The notes beneath the pieces are model-generated. The model did not search any database. It saw only the letters and a program-made list of their open reading frames with translations, and was not told the DNA's origin. Source: Spodoptera frugiperda (lineage: Eukaryota > Arthropoda > Insecta > Lepidoptera > Noctuidae). From it: a DNA stretch of 64,000 nucleotides. The DNA is taken from NCBI RefSeq assembly GCF_023101765.2, contig NC_064212.1:5456001-5520000 (forward strand), in the 5' to 3' direction. This document shows, piece by piece, positions 24,113 to 34,722 of this stretch (within the stretch, counting starts at the first letter, position 1; each line of letters opens with the position of its first letter). The translations under genes were made by a program, and so were the position numbers.

Positions 24113-24284
24113 AAACATGACACGAATATCAATAGACCTCTGGTTAACGCTTGTGACTAATCTCCGTTTTGCAACTGTCCTTAGCAAAAGTTTCTTAAAG
24201 GTCAGTAACATTGACATCTCTGTGTTACCATAAGTATATCACGATTTGACAAAAATGCTATCTAAATACACATATATAACTCAA

Positions 24285-24470
24285 AGATGACTGACTGACA
24301 TAGTGATCTACTACGCACAGCCCAAACCACTGGACGGATCGGTTTGAAATATGGCATGCAGGATTTTAAACAATTCTACCCCCAAGGGGATAAAATAGGG
24401 GATGAAAATTCGTATGAAACTTTGTCATTTTTAAACCGATCGGTTTGATATGCATGGATGCATAAAGCTA
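24285..24470 (+). repeat. Unclassified dispersed repeat
   Basis: GGACGGATCGGTTTGAAATA, TGGCATGCAGG and CCCAAGGGGATAAAATAGGGG resemble a motif set I recognise from insect interspersed repeats. There is no second copy in this window. Confidence 0.35.
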
Positions 24471-24780
24471 CTATGATGTAGGCATCCCCTTAGAAATTCT
24501 AAATCAATATTTATACGTATTTCTTACCTGCATACCAAATGACGTGGTTGAGTGTACTTTAATTCTTTAGTAAATATGTTAAAGATATATTTTTTATTTT
24601 TTTCCGGTATAGGTAATCTTGCTTGATGGGTACTTACTTACTTAGTGCTCTTATAAATGTTTGAGACCAATAATATTTACAGTAGAAGTGTTCTGTGTAT
24701 TTGAATTACGAATTGAACTTGAAGTACTTAATTAAACTGCACTCAAGTATAATGTACAAGCAATTAAACCTTTTTTATAA

Positions 24781-24799
24781 TATATATATATATATATAT
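24781..24799. repeat. (TA)n microsatellite
   Basis: About nine TA units, immediately left of the SINE-2 copy. Confidence 0.8.
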
Positions 24800-24802
24800 G
24801 CA

Positions 24803-25079
24803 ACGTGACATTGCATAAATCCGTGCCTTTTATTCCCGAAATTGTAGGCATAGGTGCACATTACGACACGTAATGCCGTTATACAATGTACACTCATTTT
24901 TCACCATTAATGTTATAAGTCCAATGTAATAGGGGGTGAGTCTATTGCCATAATTCCAGACTGAGAAATTTTCGAAAAACCGAAAAAAGCCCAGTAATCA
25001 TTTGCCCGACCCGGGAATCGAACCCGAGACCCCTTGTCTGGCAGTCGCATTTGCGACCACTCGACCTACTAGGCAGTCT
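24803..25079 (+). mobile_element. SINE-2, full length
   Basis: The body GGTGCACATTACGACACG, ACAATGTACACTCA and TAATAGGGGGTGAGTCTATT is followed by an inverted tRNA-like segment. That segment is GCCCGACCCGGGAATCGAAC (complement GTTCGATTCCCGGG, box B) followed by TGCGACCACTCGACCTACTAGGCAGTC. It is the best copy of the family here. Confidence 0.65.
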
Positions 25080-26879
25080 AAACGTATTTTGTTTAGTAAC
25101 GTATTTATATTTATAGATTTTAGTATTCAACTTAAACCTAAGAAAAAGCTTGCTCAAGCATTTCGTATCTACATACAAGTTTCCCACGGTATACAAATAT
25201 TTGATTCGACCAATCATAGAGTTCACACATTCGTGAATAATCGCTAGACATAATACAAGCAATCTTCTATAACAAATTCACGTACAAAAGTCAATTATGA
25301 ATTTGCGAAACCCGTCGTGGAATAAATCGACTTTCTTCATACTATGAACAAAGAAGTGTTGGACATTAAATCGCAATGCAAGTCTTAATCTACATAATTA
25401 CGAAAGTCTAAAGCTTTCACTCGTGAGCTTATGATACTGCACTTTCTCATGACTATATTGAATAACAGATTACATACTGCAGTCAAAATATTGACTAGAA
25501 GATTAGCTTGAAGCAAGCTAATAGACAAATAGTTGCATGACTTGAATTGTTGGCCTGCCAAGAGAAATTGTTAAACTATGTCTAATTTTAGAATTTTCAG
25601 CGTGCGTGATGCGTGCTTGGTGTTTTGATATAAAAGTTAGGTGTAGATAATTAAAACAACTTTCTTTTCAAAGACGAACGACTTCTCTATTCAAAACCAA
25701 CAAACCATAGATACAGAGATCTAGAACAAAGACAATTGACCATAGACAAAAAACTATTTTGTTACTTTAATCGTACTTAAGACTAATATAAGGAAAAACA
25801 AAGATTTTTTTTTAAATTTTAGTTTTAACTTAGATTTTATTCCTTTTTAGGTATTTTTAAGTTGTAAATAATGTAAAAAAAGAATACTTAAAGTTAGGTA
25901 GATTATTCAGTTTATGGAAAAAGAGTAGGTAATAAAAAATACCAAATCGTCATTTCTGTCGCGCAGTTCAGTAAAAGCAAATATTTTTAATCTGTATCGG
26001 AAGAACTTATTTACAATACTGCCTTCGACTTATAATTTACAAGAATAACATCTAGTGTACCTACTTTAAAGTTGAAACTTATTTGACACCGAAATATATT
26101 TGGTTTCAGTTAATATTTGCCTCTTCGAAAAATAACAAAATGCCAAGGTGTTATGTTTTACGATGTTATTTCATACAACAGTCTACCCATACTATTTTAT
26201 TATGTAACTTACGATCCTAGGTACCTTAATCAAATTCAAAATATCCGCATACCATTGCAAGAATCTATGTTATCACAGTACCGGAAAGTCAACATTGATC
26301 TTATGTACAAATAACGTGAGTATTTATATTAAGTGATGTCTTAACTAACGCAAGGCTAATTAATTACCTATTTTTATTTACTAAGCGCATACGTCTAGAC
26401 GAAGGAAGGTATTTTAATTAGTTGCTGTGAAATATAAGATACAACTGACAGATTAGGGTCAATAACATTGAAAAATGGCGGGACAATAACGTTAGCGAAC
26501 AAATATAAACAAAGATGGCATCGCATTCTTTTTTTAAAAGCTGAAGTGTCAATGTTTGTAAGATTGATTCATGGTTGTCTTGATTGAAGTAATAAGCAAT
26601 GTTTTTTTTTATTCTTTGGTTTTTGATTGTTGTTTTTGAGTACTATTAATTTTGCTACTTTTTTACGAGAGTTTGAAATGTTCTGATTTTGATAAGTAAA
26701 TAATAATAATATGATAAGTTCTGATTCAGCTTATTTCCTTACAAAATGTTCTAAATTTTCTCACCAGATTGCGCTAACGTTACGTCGTGTTTATATACTT
26801 ACCTACATTAAACACCTATTACTTAATCATTGTTTACTAAATAAGTTAAGTAGCCATGTGGTTATTAGCGTATCTAAAT
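25080..26879. other. AT-rich noncoding sequence
   Basis: About 1.8 kb without a recognisable gene or repeat. Confidence 0.45.
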
Positions 26880-26970
26880 ATTTTTTTTTTTTTTTTTTTT
26901 ACATTTAATGGGTCGACGTTTGACCGCTATCTCACCTGATGGTAAGTGATGATGCGGCCTACGGTGGAGA
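26880..26970 (+). repeat. Poly-T-led dispersed repeat
   Basis: A run of about 20 T is followed by GGGTCGACGTTTGACCGCTA and TCTCACCTGATGGTAAGTGA. The block recurs in FATP-A intron 9 (49592-49650). Confidence 0.5.
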
Positions 26971-27088
26971 AATAAATATAAACTCATTTGTTTGATTTGT
27001 GTGTTAGTGCTAACAAGAAAATTATCCTCATAAACAATGCAAAATACCTAACATTATATATATACAAAATAAATAGTTTTAAATACTT

Positions 27089-27126
27089 GTAATACCTAGG
27101 TACATAAAAATGTACCTAGGTATTAC
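27089..27126. repeat. 38-bp perfect hairpin
   Basis: The 17-base arm GTAATACCTAGGTACAT pairs perfectly with ATGTACCTAGGTATTAC across an AAAA loop. It is too short for an ordinary microRNA precursor, and its origin is unclear. Confidence 0.7.
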
Positions 27127-27603
27127 GGGAAAATCAGCGGAATTCCACCCACTGCCTAATACATGGGTACTTATTTTTATGAATTAAGTAAGTAGGCAAC
27201 GACAATCATAAAATTGTTAGAAACTCCTTTCTATTATTTTTACACAAAACAATTATTATGTCTAAGTATTTGTTTAGCAGATAAATGTAATTTGCACATG
27301 TAGAACAAGTACTACCTGCCTTGTAGTCGGTTGTTACTTAACTGCAGTAATAGTAAACATTCAATATTTACCCAATTAGTTTGTCACGAGTTATACACAA
27401 AGATTGTTGTAGTAATTTTCACTTGTGTAGAAACTAGAATTTTCGTCGATTGTACTTTGATGTATTGAGAATAAAAGAAATTAAAACATATTTTTTGGTT
27501 TTCAATTCATATTGTGTGCTGTCGTATTAATTATTTTTTATAAACATAAAAAAGGACACACGTATTATTTTTTTCTTATACGAATAATAATTCTACGTCT
27601 ACT

Positions 27604-27730
27604 TTTTTTTTTGATGGGGAAAAATTATCCAGTTACTTCTCCAGCTGTGGGCGAGGCGAGAGGCCATATCAGGCTCTTACTGACTAAACACCACCTCGTA
27701 AAACCCTACACCTACTCCTGCTTTTCCAGC
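27604..27730 (+). repeat. LR-B dispersed repeat, 3'-truncated
   Basis: GGCGAGGCGAGAGGCC, CTCTTACTGACTAAACACCA and CTACTCCTGCTTTTC follow the family order. Confidence 0.6.
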
Positions 27731-28030
27731 TATTCTACGTCCACAAGATCACAAAAGGTAGAAACCAAACATAAGAAGGACGAGAAAAGTAAAGACTTAT
27801 CTTTCTGTTTTTGAGCCTAGATTGTTAGACCAAATCATTTTCCAAGAACATTTTAACGTCTGTGTATCTTGTGGTTCGATCTAAAACATTACCATTGACT
27901 TCAAAATCCTAACTTAAGTAATATTTAATGTCGTTTCCGTTCAGTTTTCCTTGAACCAAATGTACGTAAAGCGGAACTTATACAAAAACTAAGATACTTA
28001 CATTTTCTAAGTACCCGGCTACAGATCAAG

Positions 28031-28113
28031 CTATACATAACCAGTTTATCATGGCCTCGCTTTGGCTGATCTTTCTTCACATTCCACGGTCAGTTTATAC
28101 TGGTTTTGCATAG
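28031..28113 (+). repeat. ~83-bp MITE-like repeat, partner at 24033-24112
   Basis: The ends CTATACATAACCAGT and the complement of ACTGGTTTTGCATAG (CTATGCAAAACCAGT) are imperfect 15-bp inverted repeats. The interior CATGGCCTCGCTTTG matches the partner copy. Confidence 0.5.
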
Positions 28114-28488
28114 TACATAATGCTGGTACAATCGGCAAATGTTGTCAATATCCAGTAATGTTTGACATAACCAAATCCAGTTTAGTTCAAACAGTCTAAA
28201 GTGTCAACTTATATAAATAATGTAACGTGATTCTTATATATTTGTATTATATGTATGTGAACATGTTACAAAACTTATGTACCTAAATGATTTGACGCTT
28301 TCATAATATATGGAGTGTTATGAAATATATAGACAAATATTCATGTATGTGCTAATTATTCGTATCTTGTTAGTACGGATTTTGTTAAAAGATTATTTAG
28401 AAACGTACATATTATATTACATAGATTGAATAGGTATTTTATTGTATAACTAGCTAACTAAAACTACATAACGAATATTATTGTTATA

Positions 28489-28656
28489 ACTAGCTTCTGC
28501 CAGTGGCTTCGCCTGCGCTCCTGTCTGTGGGATAAAAATTATCCTATCATCAAAGTCAGCTCACGCCCTTTCTGTATTCCAAATTTCATCAAAATCTGTT
28601 CAGTAGATTCAGCGTGATTGGCGGACAAACATCTAAACAAACAAACTTTTGCATTA
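28489..28656 (-). mobile_element. LR-A Helitron-like repeat
   Basis: It begins ACTAGCTTCTGCCAGTGGCT and has GGGATAAAAATTATCCTATC, AAATTTCATCAAAATCTGTT and AAACAAACAAACTTTTGCAT. The TAATATTAT end is lost. Confidence 0.6.
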
Positions 28657-29415
28657 AGTGTACTTAAAATTTTAAGTGTTATAACGTAGTCATACAAAAC
28701 TATACATATAATAAAGATTTTTAATATTATATTAGAAACTAGAAACGAGTGAGGCTCTTTTTTCTTAAGTCTCCCTTTACACGCAAGAAGTATAAAAAAA
28801 ACTACTTAATTTTAAGCATTTGTTAGGCTTAGTTCGCGTTAACATGTTTTGTTAAATAATGCAAAATCTCATAAATTACATTACAAAGGTTTCCTTTGTG
28901 TAAAACCGAATGTCTACCTACCTAAAGTCTCATCTAACTTTTTGTTAAAATTCATCAAATATTGCCCAACGGTTTATGAGTTAATGTGTGACAAATGAAT
29001 TGTTATAAAATGAACTATGAATATAATACAGCTATAACCAAAGTCAAAGCATTTATTTCAATTATTCCTGAATTCGATACTTTTGAAACGTCAAATTGAT
29101 TTTTTTTTATTGTCCGTCAATAAGTCAAATGATACATATAGTAAATTGTACCTTATCGTATAAAAAGATAACATTCAATTTGTTTCGGTTTCGCTTTCTA
29201 TGCCAACTTACTATTATGTGTTTATCAAAGGTCATTGGCACTCACTTTCATTCGTGAATGAGGTTCGATTCTATGTTCGTACACACCTACTTACTTGTAG
29301 CTACTACGTTAACTGTTGATCGTAACGCTTGCCAAAACATTGTAAGTAGTTATTTATGTTAGGTACTATTGATTTTTAGTAATGATTTAACTTTTACTTG
29401 TCATTTATTTCAGGC
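28657..29415. other. AT-rich noncoding sequence
   Basis: Nothing recognised. Confidence 0.45.
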
Positions 29416-29701
29416 TTTTTTTGAGGGCGAATAATCATCCAATGCCTTCTCTCGCCTTGTGCTACCTAAGTGAGTGGGAGTGTCAGATTCTTACTGACTA
29501 AAAACCACCCCGTTCCTACTTCTGCTTTTCGAGCCGGAGCTCCGGTAACTCGCTAGGCAGTCCGTACCTCCGGGTCGGCATCAGCCCTACTGGGCCCCAT
29601 CTGTGGTGGTCTGATGACTCTTAGAGGCGTACGGAAAGCGACGCGCCGTACGCACCAGTCTGGTTCTGATCGGGAGGCGAACTATCCTTGTCCGCAGACC
29701 C
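29416..29701 (+). repeat. LR-B dispersed repeat with 3' extension
   Basis: The full core is followed by GGCCCCATCTGTGGTGGTCTG and a GC-rich extension (GACGCGCCGTACGCAC, GTCTGGTTCTGATCGGGAGG). This extension is what identifies the GC-rich part of the foldback interior as LR-B. Confidence 0.65.
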
Positions 29702-29989
29702 ATATAACTAAAAAGGACATAACAACTATAACATACCTACTTATTGCTTACTACTTCATAATATTACTATTTATTTACGAAAATAGATATTTACGTATAC
29801 AGAGAGCATTTAAAGTCTAGAATATTTTGTGTGATTATCCTGTCCGTTTAGGAAAACTAAAGCCTTATAGTCTAAAAAGCATAGTAATTAGTCTACCTCA
29901 AGGTTTAGGTATGTCATAGTTATGCCAATTTTTACACGGATTTAACAGACTAAACTCCTACAGTACAGTACAGTACGTTTTCTTTGCTT

Positions 29990-30115
29990 GCTATAAACCT
30001 CACGGATCCCGAGACCTTTCCAACGAATGCAAAACCGTGGAAATCGGGTCGTGCGTTCTGGAGTTAGAGCGTCAGGAAGGAAAACCCGACTTATTTTTAT
30101 ATTATGTAGTACTTT
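29990..30115 (+). repeat. Unclassified dispersed repeat
   Basis: GATCCCGAGACCTTTCCAAC, CGTGGAAATCGGGTCGTGC and GGAAGGAAAACCCGACTT resemble a common moth interspersed repeat. There is no second copy in the window. Confidence 0.35.
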
Positions 30116-30982
30116 TAATAATCTAGATATTACTAGCAGAACCCTCGAACTTTGTTTCGCCTTGAAAGGTTTTCTGTGCATTAAGTACTTATTTATACTT
30201 TTTTTTCTTACATAAGAACCTTCTCTTAACAATCTAAATCGGTTCAGTTGTTCTTGACATTTGCGATTTATTTATTTTTTTGTATAGATTTACTATACCG
30301 GAAAACAATAAAATGTAGCAGAACAGAGTACGGCTGGCCTCCTCTTACTTACAAAAAACAAGTTATAACAAAATCAGTTAATATTATTTTACAATAACTC
30401 TAGAAGTTAGAATATTCAATCAAAAATAGACAGATATTTTTTGCAGATTAAAAACTATAATCCTACATAGATTAAAAAAAAATATTTAATCTTCAAATTA
30501 ATGGGCATAGACATCAAATTCCACCTTACACGTGTTTTTCTAATTACACACAGAATTTTAGGCCTTAAAAAGGCTTTATGTTAATTAATGTTTTTAGCTT
30601 TTTTTATTTTTATTGACGTTTTTATAATTCTGTTTGAAATAAATATAAAACCAGTTGTTCTAACAATGCTTCTTTTTTTAAAAGGCTAACGTGCGCCCTC
30701 CTTAAATAATCTTTTGAAGTTGGTTATAAAGTCGTGTCGGTACAATCGACAAAATGACTGGTTCATTAATTTAAGTCCTTGCTGTTAACGATTTGTCAAA
30801 AATCCTTAACTCGAGTTGTATAGCCAAGGTCTGCCCAATCATCTGCTTAGAGGAAGTCTTGAGAGGTGACGAGAGTGTGTTGACAATAGTACCTATTTAT
30901 ATCTATTGAATTGATATGAAGAAGGGTTAAAGATGTTTCGATATATTTTTTCCCAACATAGTGTTTTTAGATAATTTGAATT
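30116..30982. other. AT-rich noncoding sequence
   Basis: Nothing recognised. Confidence 0.45.
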
Positions 30983-31039
30983 TATCATCATCATCAACAG
31001 CCAGAAAACGTCCACTGCTGGACAAAGGCCTCCCCCTAG
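30983..31039 (-). mobile_element. LINE 3'-tail fragment
   Basis: The complement reads GGGGGAGGCCTTTGTCC, AGCAGTGGACG, then a TGATGATGATGA tail. This matches the 3' end of the LINE relic at 37683-37985. Confidence 0.55.
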
Positions 31040-31159
31040 TCCTCCAGATAATTGGAATTTCTACGATACTTAATTTTTATTACATTTTATAACAAACGCA
31101 AAATGTAGAATAAGCCGACCGCCATATCCAAGGGTGTCCATGGGATTTATAGCATAAAT

Positions 31160-31230
31160 TGTCAAAGGTGGGTGTACATTGTACAGTGCCATAATGTGCA
31201 CATCTGCCTGCCCATAAAACGCGTGACGAT
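31160..31230 (-). repeat. SINE-2 body fragment
   Basis: The complement has GCAGATGTGCACATTATGGC and ACTGTACAATGTACACC, as in the SINE-2 body at 24850-24900. Confidence 0.45.
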
Positions 31231-31251
31231 ATATATGACAGATATGCGTAA

Positions 31252-31474
31252 TCTATACTAATATAATATTATAAAGTACTGAAGAGTTTGTTTGTTTGTT
31301 TGTTTGTATGTTCGTTTGTTTGAACGCGCTAAACTCCAGAACTACTGGTCCGATTTGAATAATTCTTTTTGTGTTGGATAGTGCATTTATCGAGGAAGGC
31401 TATAGGCTATAAATCATCACGCCATGACCAATAGGAGCCGAGCAGAGCGGGTGAAACCGCGCGGAAGTAGCTAG
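31252..31474 (+). mobile_element. 223-bp nonautonomous Helitron-like element
   Basis: It starts TCTATACTAATATAATATTA and ends ..GCGCGGAAGTAGCTAG. It is flanked by A on the left and T on the right, the A^T target expected for Helitrons (5' TC, 3' CTRR). It contains a GTTTGTTTGTTT run and the block GGAAGGCTATAGGCTATAAA. No Rep/helicase frame is present. Confidence 0.6.
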
Positions 31475-31966
31475 TAAATAATAAACTAGGCTCTGAAAAA
31501 TATTTTTGCTAACCAAATTAGACTGTCCTTCAGTTAAATTTACATAGCCTAGCAGTATTTGCAGATTATGAACTAAGTTGTAGGCAAATATTAAGTCATT
31601 TATCATGCCTATTCATGTCTGATTAACGCAATACCTGTGAGCTATTTATTTAATTTTATTATATTTAACTTACATGCACGAATAGGTTATGGCCGCTCCT
31701 TATTTTTTTAATTCTATGTCGCTTTGGGTAATCACCTGATTAGGTAGGTACCAATTCTTATATTTGTTGAAGGCTGAATCTAAAGCTAATATTTAATCAA
31801 AATACCACAAAAAAAGATTGAAATTAGGAAAAAATATATCACGGTTTACTCACGTAAATTAATGGAAAAAAATCTCTATTTGTTTCGAGTCACAGTATTG
31901 ACTAGGGTGCTCAACGTGGCCGTGTCTGTGCACGCTGCTTATCATGATAAAGAGCCCCTTTGTGAC
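31475..31966. other. AT-rich noncoding sequence
   Basis: Nothing recognised. Confidence 0.4.
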
Positions 31967-31970
31967 ATTT

Positions 31971-33220
31971 GGGTAGTTCTTCAGAGACAAAATTTTCGAT
32001 GTCTATTGGAATATTTTTGAAACTAACTAACAAAACGGCATGTAATATTTTTTTTAGTATAGTTTAGCTATAACAGTTACTAGGACAAATAATATTTTTT
32101 AAATTATTGCAGTCTAGGTACAAAAAATTTTTTTTAAAGCTTGTTCTTCTGATTCATATGGCGTGTCCGTTTGCCATTTTCCGGTACAAAGTAGTCGATT
32201 TCGCTTTTTCCCTTTGATACTTCAATATAAATTATAATTACATCGAAAGGAGATGAGTTGTTCTCTTCAAAAAAAAATATGCATTTGTTATAACTATGTT
32301 AGTATGATTATAAATAAATAAAAAAGAAGTGTCCGGCGTATAATACTGATTAATATGGCGTAAGCTGCGAATGCCCATACTTGGTCGGGTATTAATCATG
32401 AGAGTCTGGCTTCCTGTGTGGAGGGAAACCAGGCGTGCAACGGACAAGCTAGGAGGCGGACGTGCGGCTGGTTGGCTTAGATCCAGGTGTTACTAAGGTA
32501 AACATCTGATTCATCTGTGTTTGGTTTACATGGCATCCTGATTACAATGCCTATTTTATAAAATTTACTTTACAGTTTTAAAACTTCAATCTATGTTTCG
32601 TGTGAAGCTTTTTGGTTATACATTCGTGTAGAAAAATGACAAGAATTAAGTCTGTATATACGAAAAGTTATGCATGATTGTAAGCAAAATTCTGATTCAT
32701 TTGTGCCTGATTCGTATGGTCAAACCTGCATATGAATCATAAAATAAATTATTGATTCTTCTGTACATTTTTTTACTAGTCTTATTTTTAAATTAACTTA
32801 GCTATAAAGGTTATAGCTATAATTTAAAAACTTTTTTGAGGAATGTGATGAATATGAGTCTGGAATTGCTAATCCGCCCTGAGCAAGCGTGATGAAGAAT
32901 GCTCGTGACTTCGCGAAAGTACTCGAAAATGGTATGCTAAAAAGAAATTAAAGAACGTGAAATTAAAATAAATACAGAGCTCATTTACATACAATTTTCA
33001 ATTGTTTAACAGATTCATCTGTAACAATTTCTGATTCATCTGGGCAGAAAATATTCGAACGTCGATATCTCGAAAACTATTTTTAAAAAACGAGTCCCTC
33101 ATTCGAATATACGTTATTTGGTATACCTATTTTCATATGAACACGTGTTACAGATCTTAAAGTGGAATTAAATTTTGGCCATATGAATCAGTCGAAGAAT
33201 CGAATTTCGAAGAACTACCC
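31971..33220. mobile_element. 1.25-kb TIR element with reiterated 12-mer
   Basis: The ends GGGTAGTTCTTC (31971-31982) and GAAGAACTACCC (33209-33220) are perfect 12-bp inverted repeats. They are flanked by ATTT on both sides (31967-31970 and 33221-33224), consistent with a 4-bp target duplication. Variants of CTGATTCATCTG recur inside at 32149, 32506, 32692, 32707, 32752, 33010 and 33031, with inverted copies at 32729 and 33180. No transposase frame is visible. It appears to be a nonautonomous DNA transposon of undetermined superfamily. Confidence 0.6.
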
Positions 33221-33224
33221 ATTT

Positions 33225-33723
33225 ACGTTATTTTTAGTTAATTTAAATAAGCTTTATTTTACTTGTTACTGAAGTCAGGCTACGAGGTCTAAAACGTCTA
33301 CAGATCGAGTTTTCTGCTTTAAATCTTCTACATTTATTACCATTTAGTATTAAACTAACACTTGTAGAATGAAAGACTTTACCATTCTTAATTATAAATT
33401 ATAACACATAAAACAGCATCTACGGAAATTGCGAAAAAGTATATTACGAGTATACATAGATTAAAAAATTACGCAGCCATCTTGATTACAGATAAGCAAT
33501 TATAATAAAAACGTAATGGGCAGCGATGGGCATAATGCTGTATGCGCAAGAGTTTATCTGTAACACAATAGTACCATCACGATGGTAGACAGGCAGGAAA
33601 AGTGATAAAACTAACATTACGAGTAATTCAGTAGATAGTAACACACATACTCCGGAACTGCAGTATGGGGTAATATGGACTATTGTTTTGTTTTCGACTG
33701 CAAATTATATTGCGAAATGTTTG
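33225..33723. other. AT-rich noncoding sequence
   Basis: Nothing recognised. Confidence 0.4.
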
Positions 33724-33874
33724 GGGGGTGGGGGAAGTTATTCCTTCATTGACTTCTTCCGTCTTGGGTGAGGCGAGAGGGAGTGTTGGACTCTTAGTGA
33801 CTAAAAACTACCCCGTTTCTTCTCCTGCTTTGATCCGGAGTTCCGGTAACCTATTACGTTGTCCACAGCTCCGG
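33724..33874 (+). repeat. LR-B dispersed repeat
   Basis: GGGTGAGGCGAGAGGGAGTG, GTGACTAAAAACTACCCCGT and GGAGTTCCGGTAACC. It is shorter than the consensus in the GAGCC block, like the copy at 44625. Confidence 0.6.
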
Positions 33875-34173
33875 ATATACTGCAAACTCTTATATTTTTA
33901 CTTTCAACAAGCTGATTTGCTTGCGTGGATTACAGACTCTGGACGTTGTGACTAAAAAATAATACCAAAAAAAAAAAATATGCTAGTTTTTTCGCAACTT
34001 CGTCAGCATAGAATGTGAATTTTAGGACATAACTGTTTTTATTTCTTCTATCTTTCATCTTCTAAAATAAAAGTTGTCTAACAAACAATGTACCTACCTT
34101 AACCTCGTGTCCGCTCGCGAGAGTGTGACCGTAGCATTAGAAATCAATTTATACACTATCAGTATCGGTCCTT

Positions 34174-34179
34174 TCAGTT
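34174..34179 (+). promoter_or_regulatory. Candidate initiator (TCAGTT) for FATP-A
   Basis: TCAGTT fits the arthropod initiator TCAKTY and lies about 400 bp upstream of the 5' untranslated exon that begins at 34574. No downstream promoter element is seen at the expected spacing. A donor for the implied first exon (for example AAC|GTGAAAG near 34283) is only plausible. The distal CpG-rich patch at 4660-4785 is a competing candidate. Confidence 0.2.
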
Positions 34180-34602
34180 CGTTGTACTTATATCGAGTTG
34201 TGTAGAAATGCATAATAATCAATGTTTGCATTCTTTCTCATTGTTGCTAGAGATGTGAGCGAGTGCAGTCGATTCAGTAACGTGAAAGTGATTTTTAACA
34301 CTGTTTTTTTTTTGGAATTCTATAATGTGTAGGCCTTTTTGTAATTATTTGGAAAGTTAAAGTTTTTTATTGTGCTATTGTACGTATTGAGCAAGTGGTT
34401 AGATGTTTCTAATGTTGTTTTCTTTACAAGTGTCATTTTGCCACCTCATATTGGTTCAGTATTTTCAGAGATTAATGTGTCTAAATAACCCGAAAATCTA
34501 TCAATTTCCTTTATAATGTTCGTCGTATACACAACTTTAAATAAATGCTTAATTTATATTTGTTTTGTTCCAGATCATTTAACCAAAGAGAGCCACCAAA
34601 AC

Positions 34603-34623
34603 ATGGGATTGTTAACTATTTAA
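34603..34623 (+). promoter_or_regulatory. Six-codon upstream ORF in the FATP-A leader
   Basis: ATGGGATTGTTAACTATTTAA lies in the 5' part of the first coding exon (exon start 34574 after TTTGTTCCAG). It ends 30 bases before the FATP-A ATG. If the leader is spliced as read, it could reduce or tune translation. Confidence 0.4.
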
Positions 34624-34653
34624 AAGAATAAAAAGTAAAAAAAGTGAGTAAAA

Positions 34654-34722
34654 ATGTCCAACATGGAAATGAGTGTCGACAGTAATATGAACAAGACTGA
34701 TATCAGCCAACATAAGTTTGAG
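34654..34722 (+). CDS. Fatp: FATP-A exon 1 (residues 1-23)
   Basis: It encodes MSNMEMSVDSNMNKTDISQH and three more residues, hydrophilic and rich in Ser, Asn and Met. It is followed by donor GAG|GTAAGG, phase 0. This exon has no counterpart in FATP-B. It is separated from exon 2 by a 5.1-kb repeat-filled intron, so it is the least certain part of the model. Confidence 0.7.

Noticed and set aside
24990..25079. Possible minus-strand tRNA (GTTCGATTCCCGGG)
   Set aside because: Part of SINE-2. The same block recurs at 60060-60144 within the same flanking body, and no full tRNA fold is seen.
34141..34320. Firm first exon of FATP-A with promoter
   Set aside because: Only an initiator-like hexamer and a weak donor were found, so it is kept as a low-confidence candidate.
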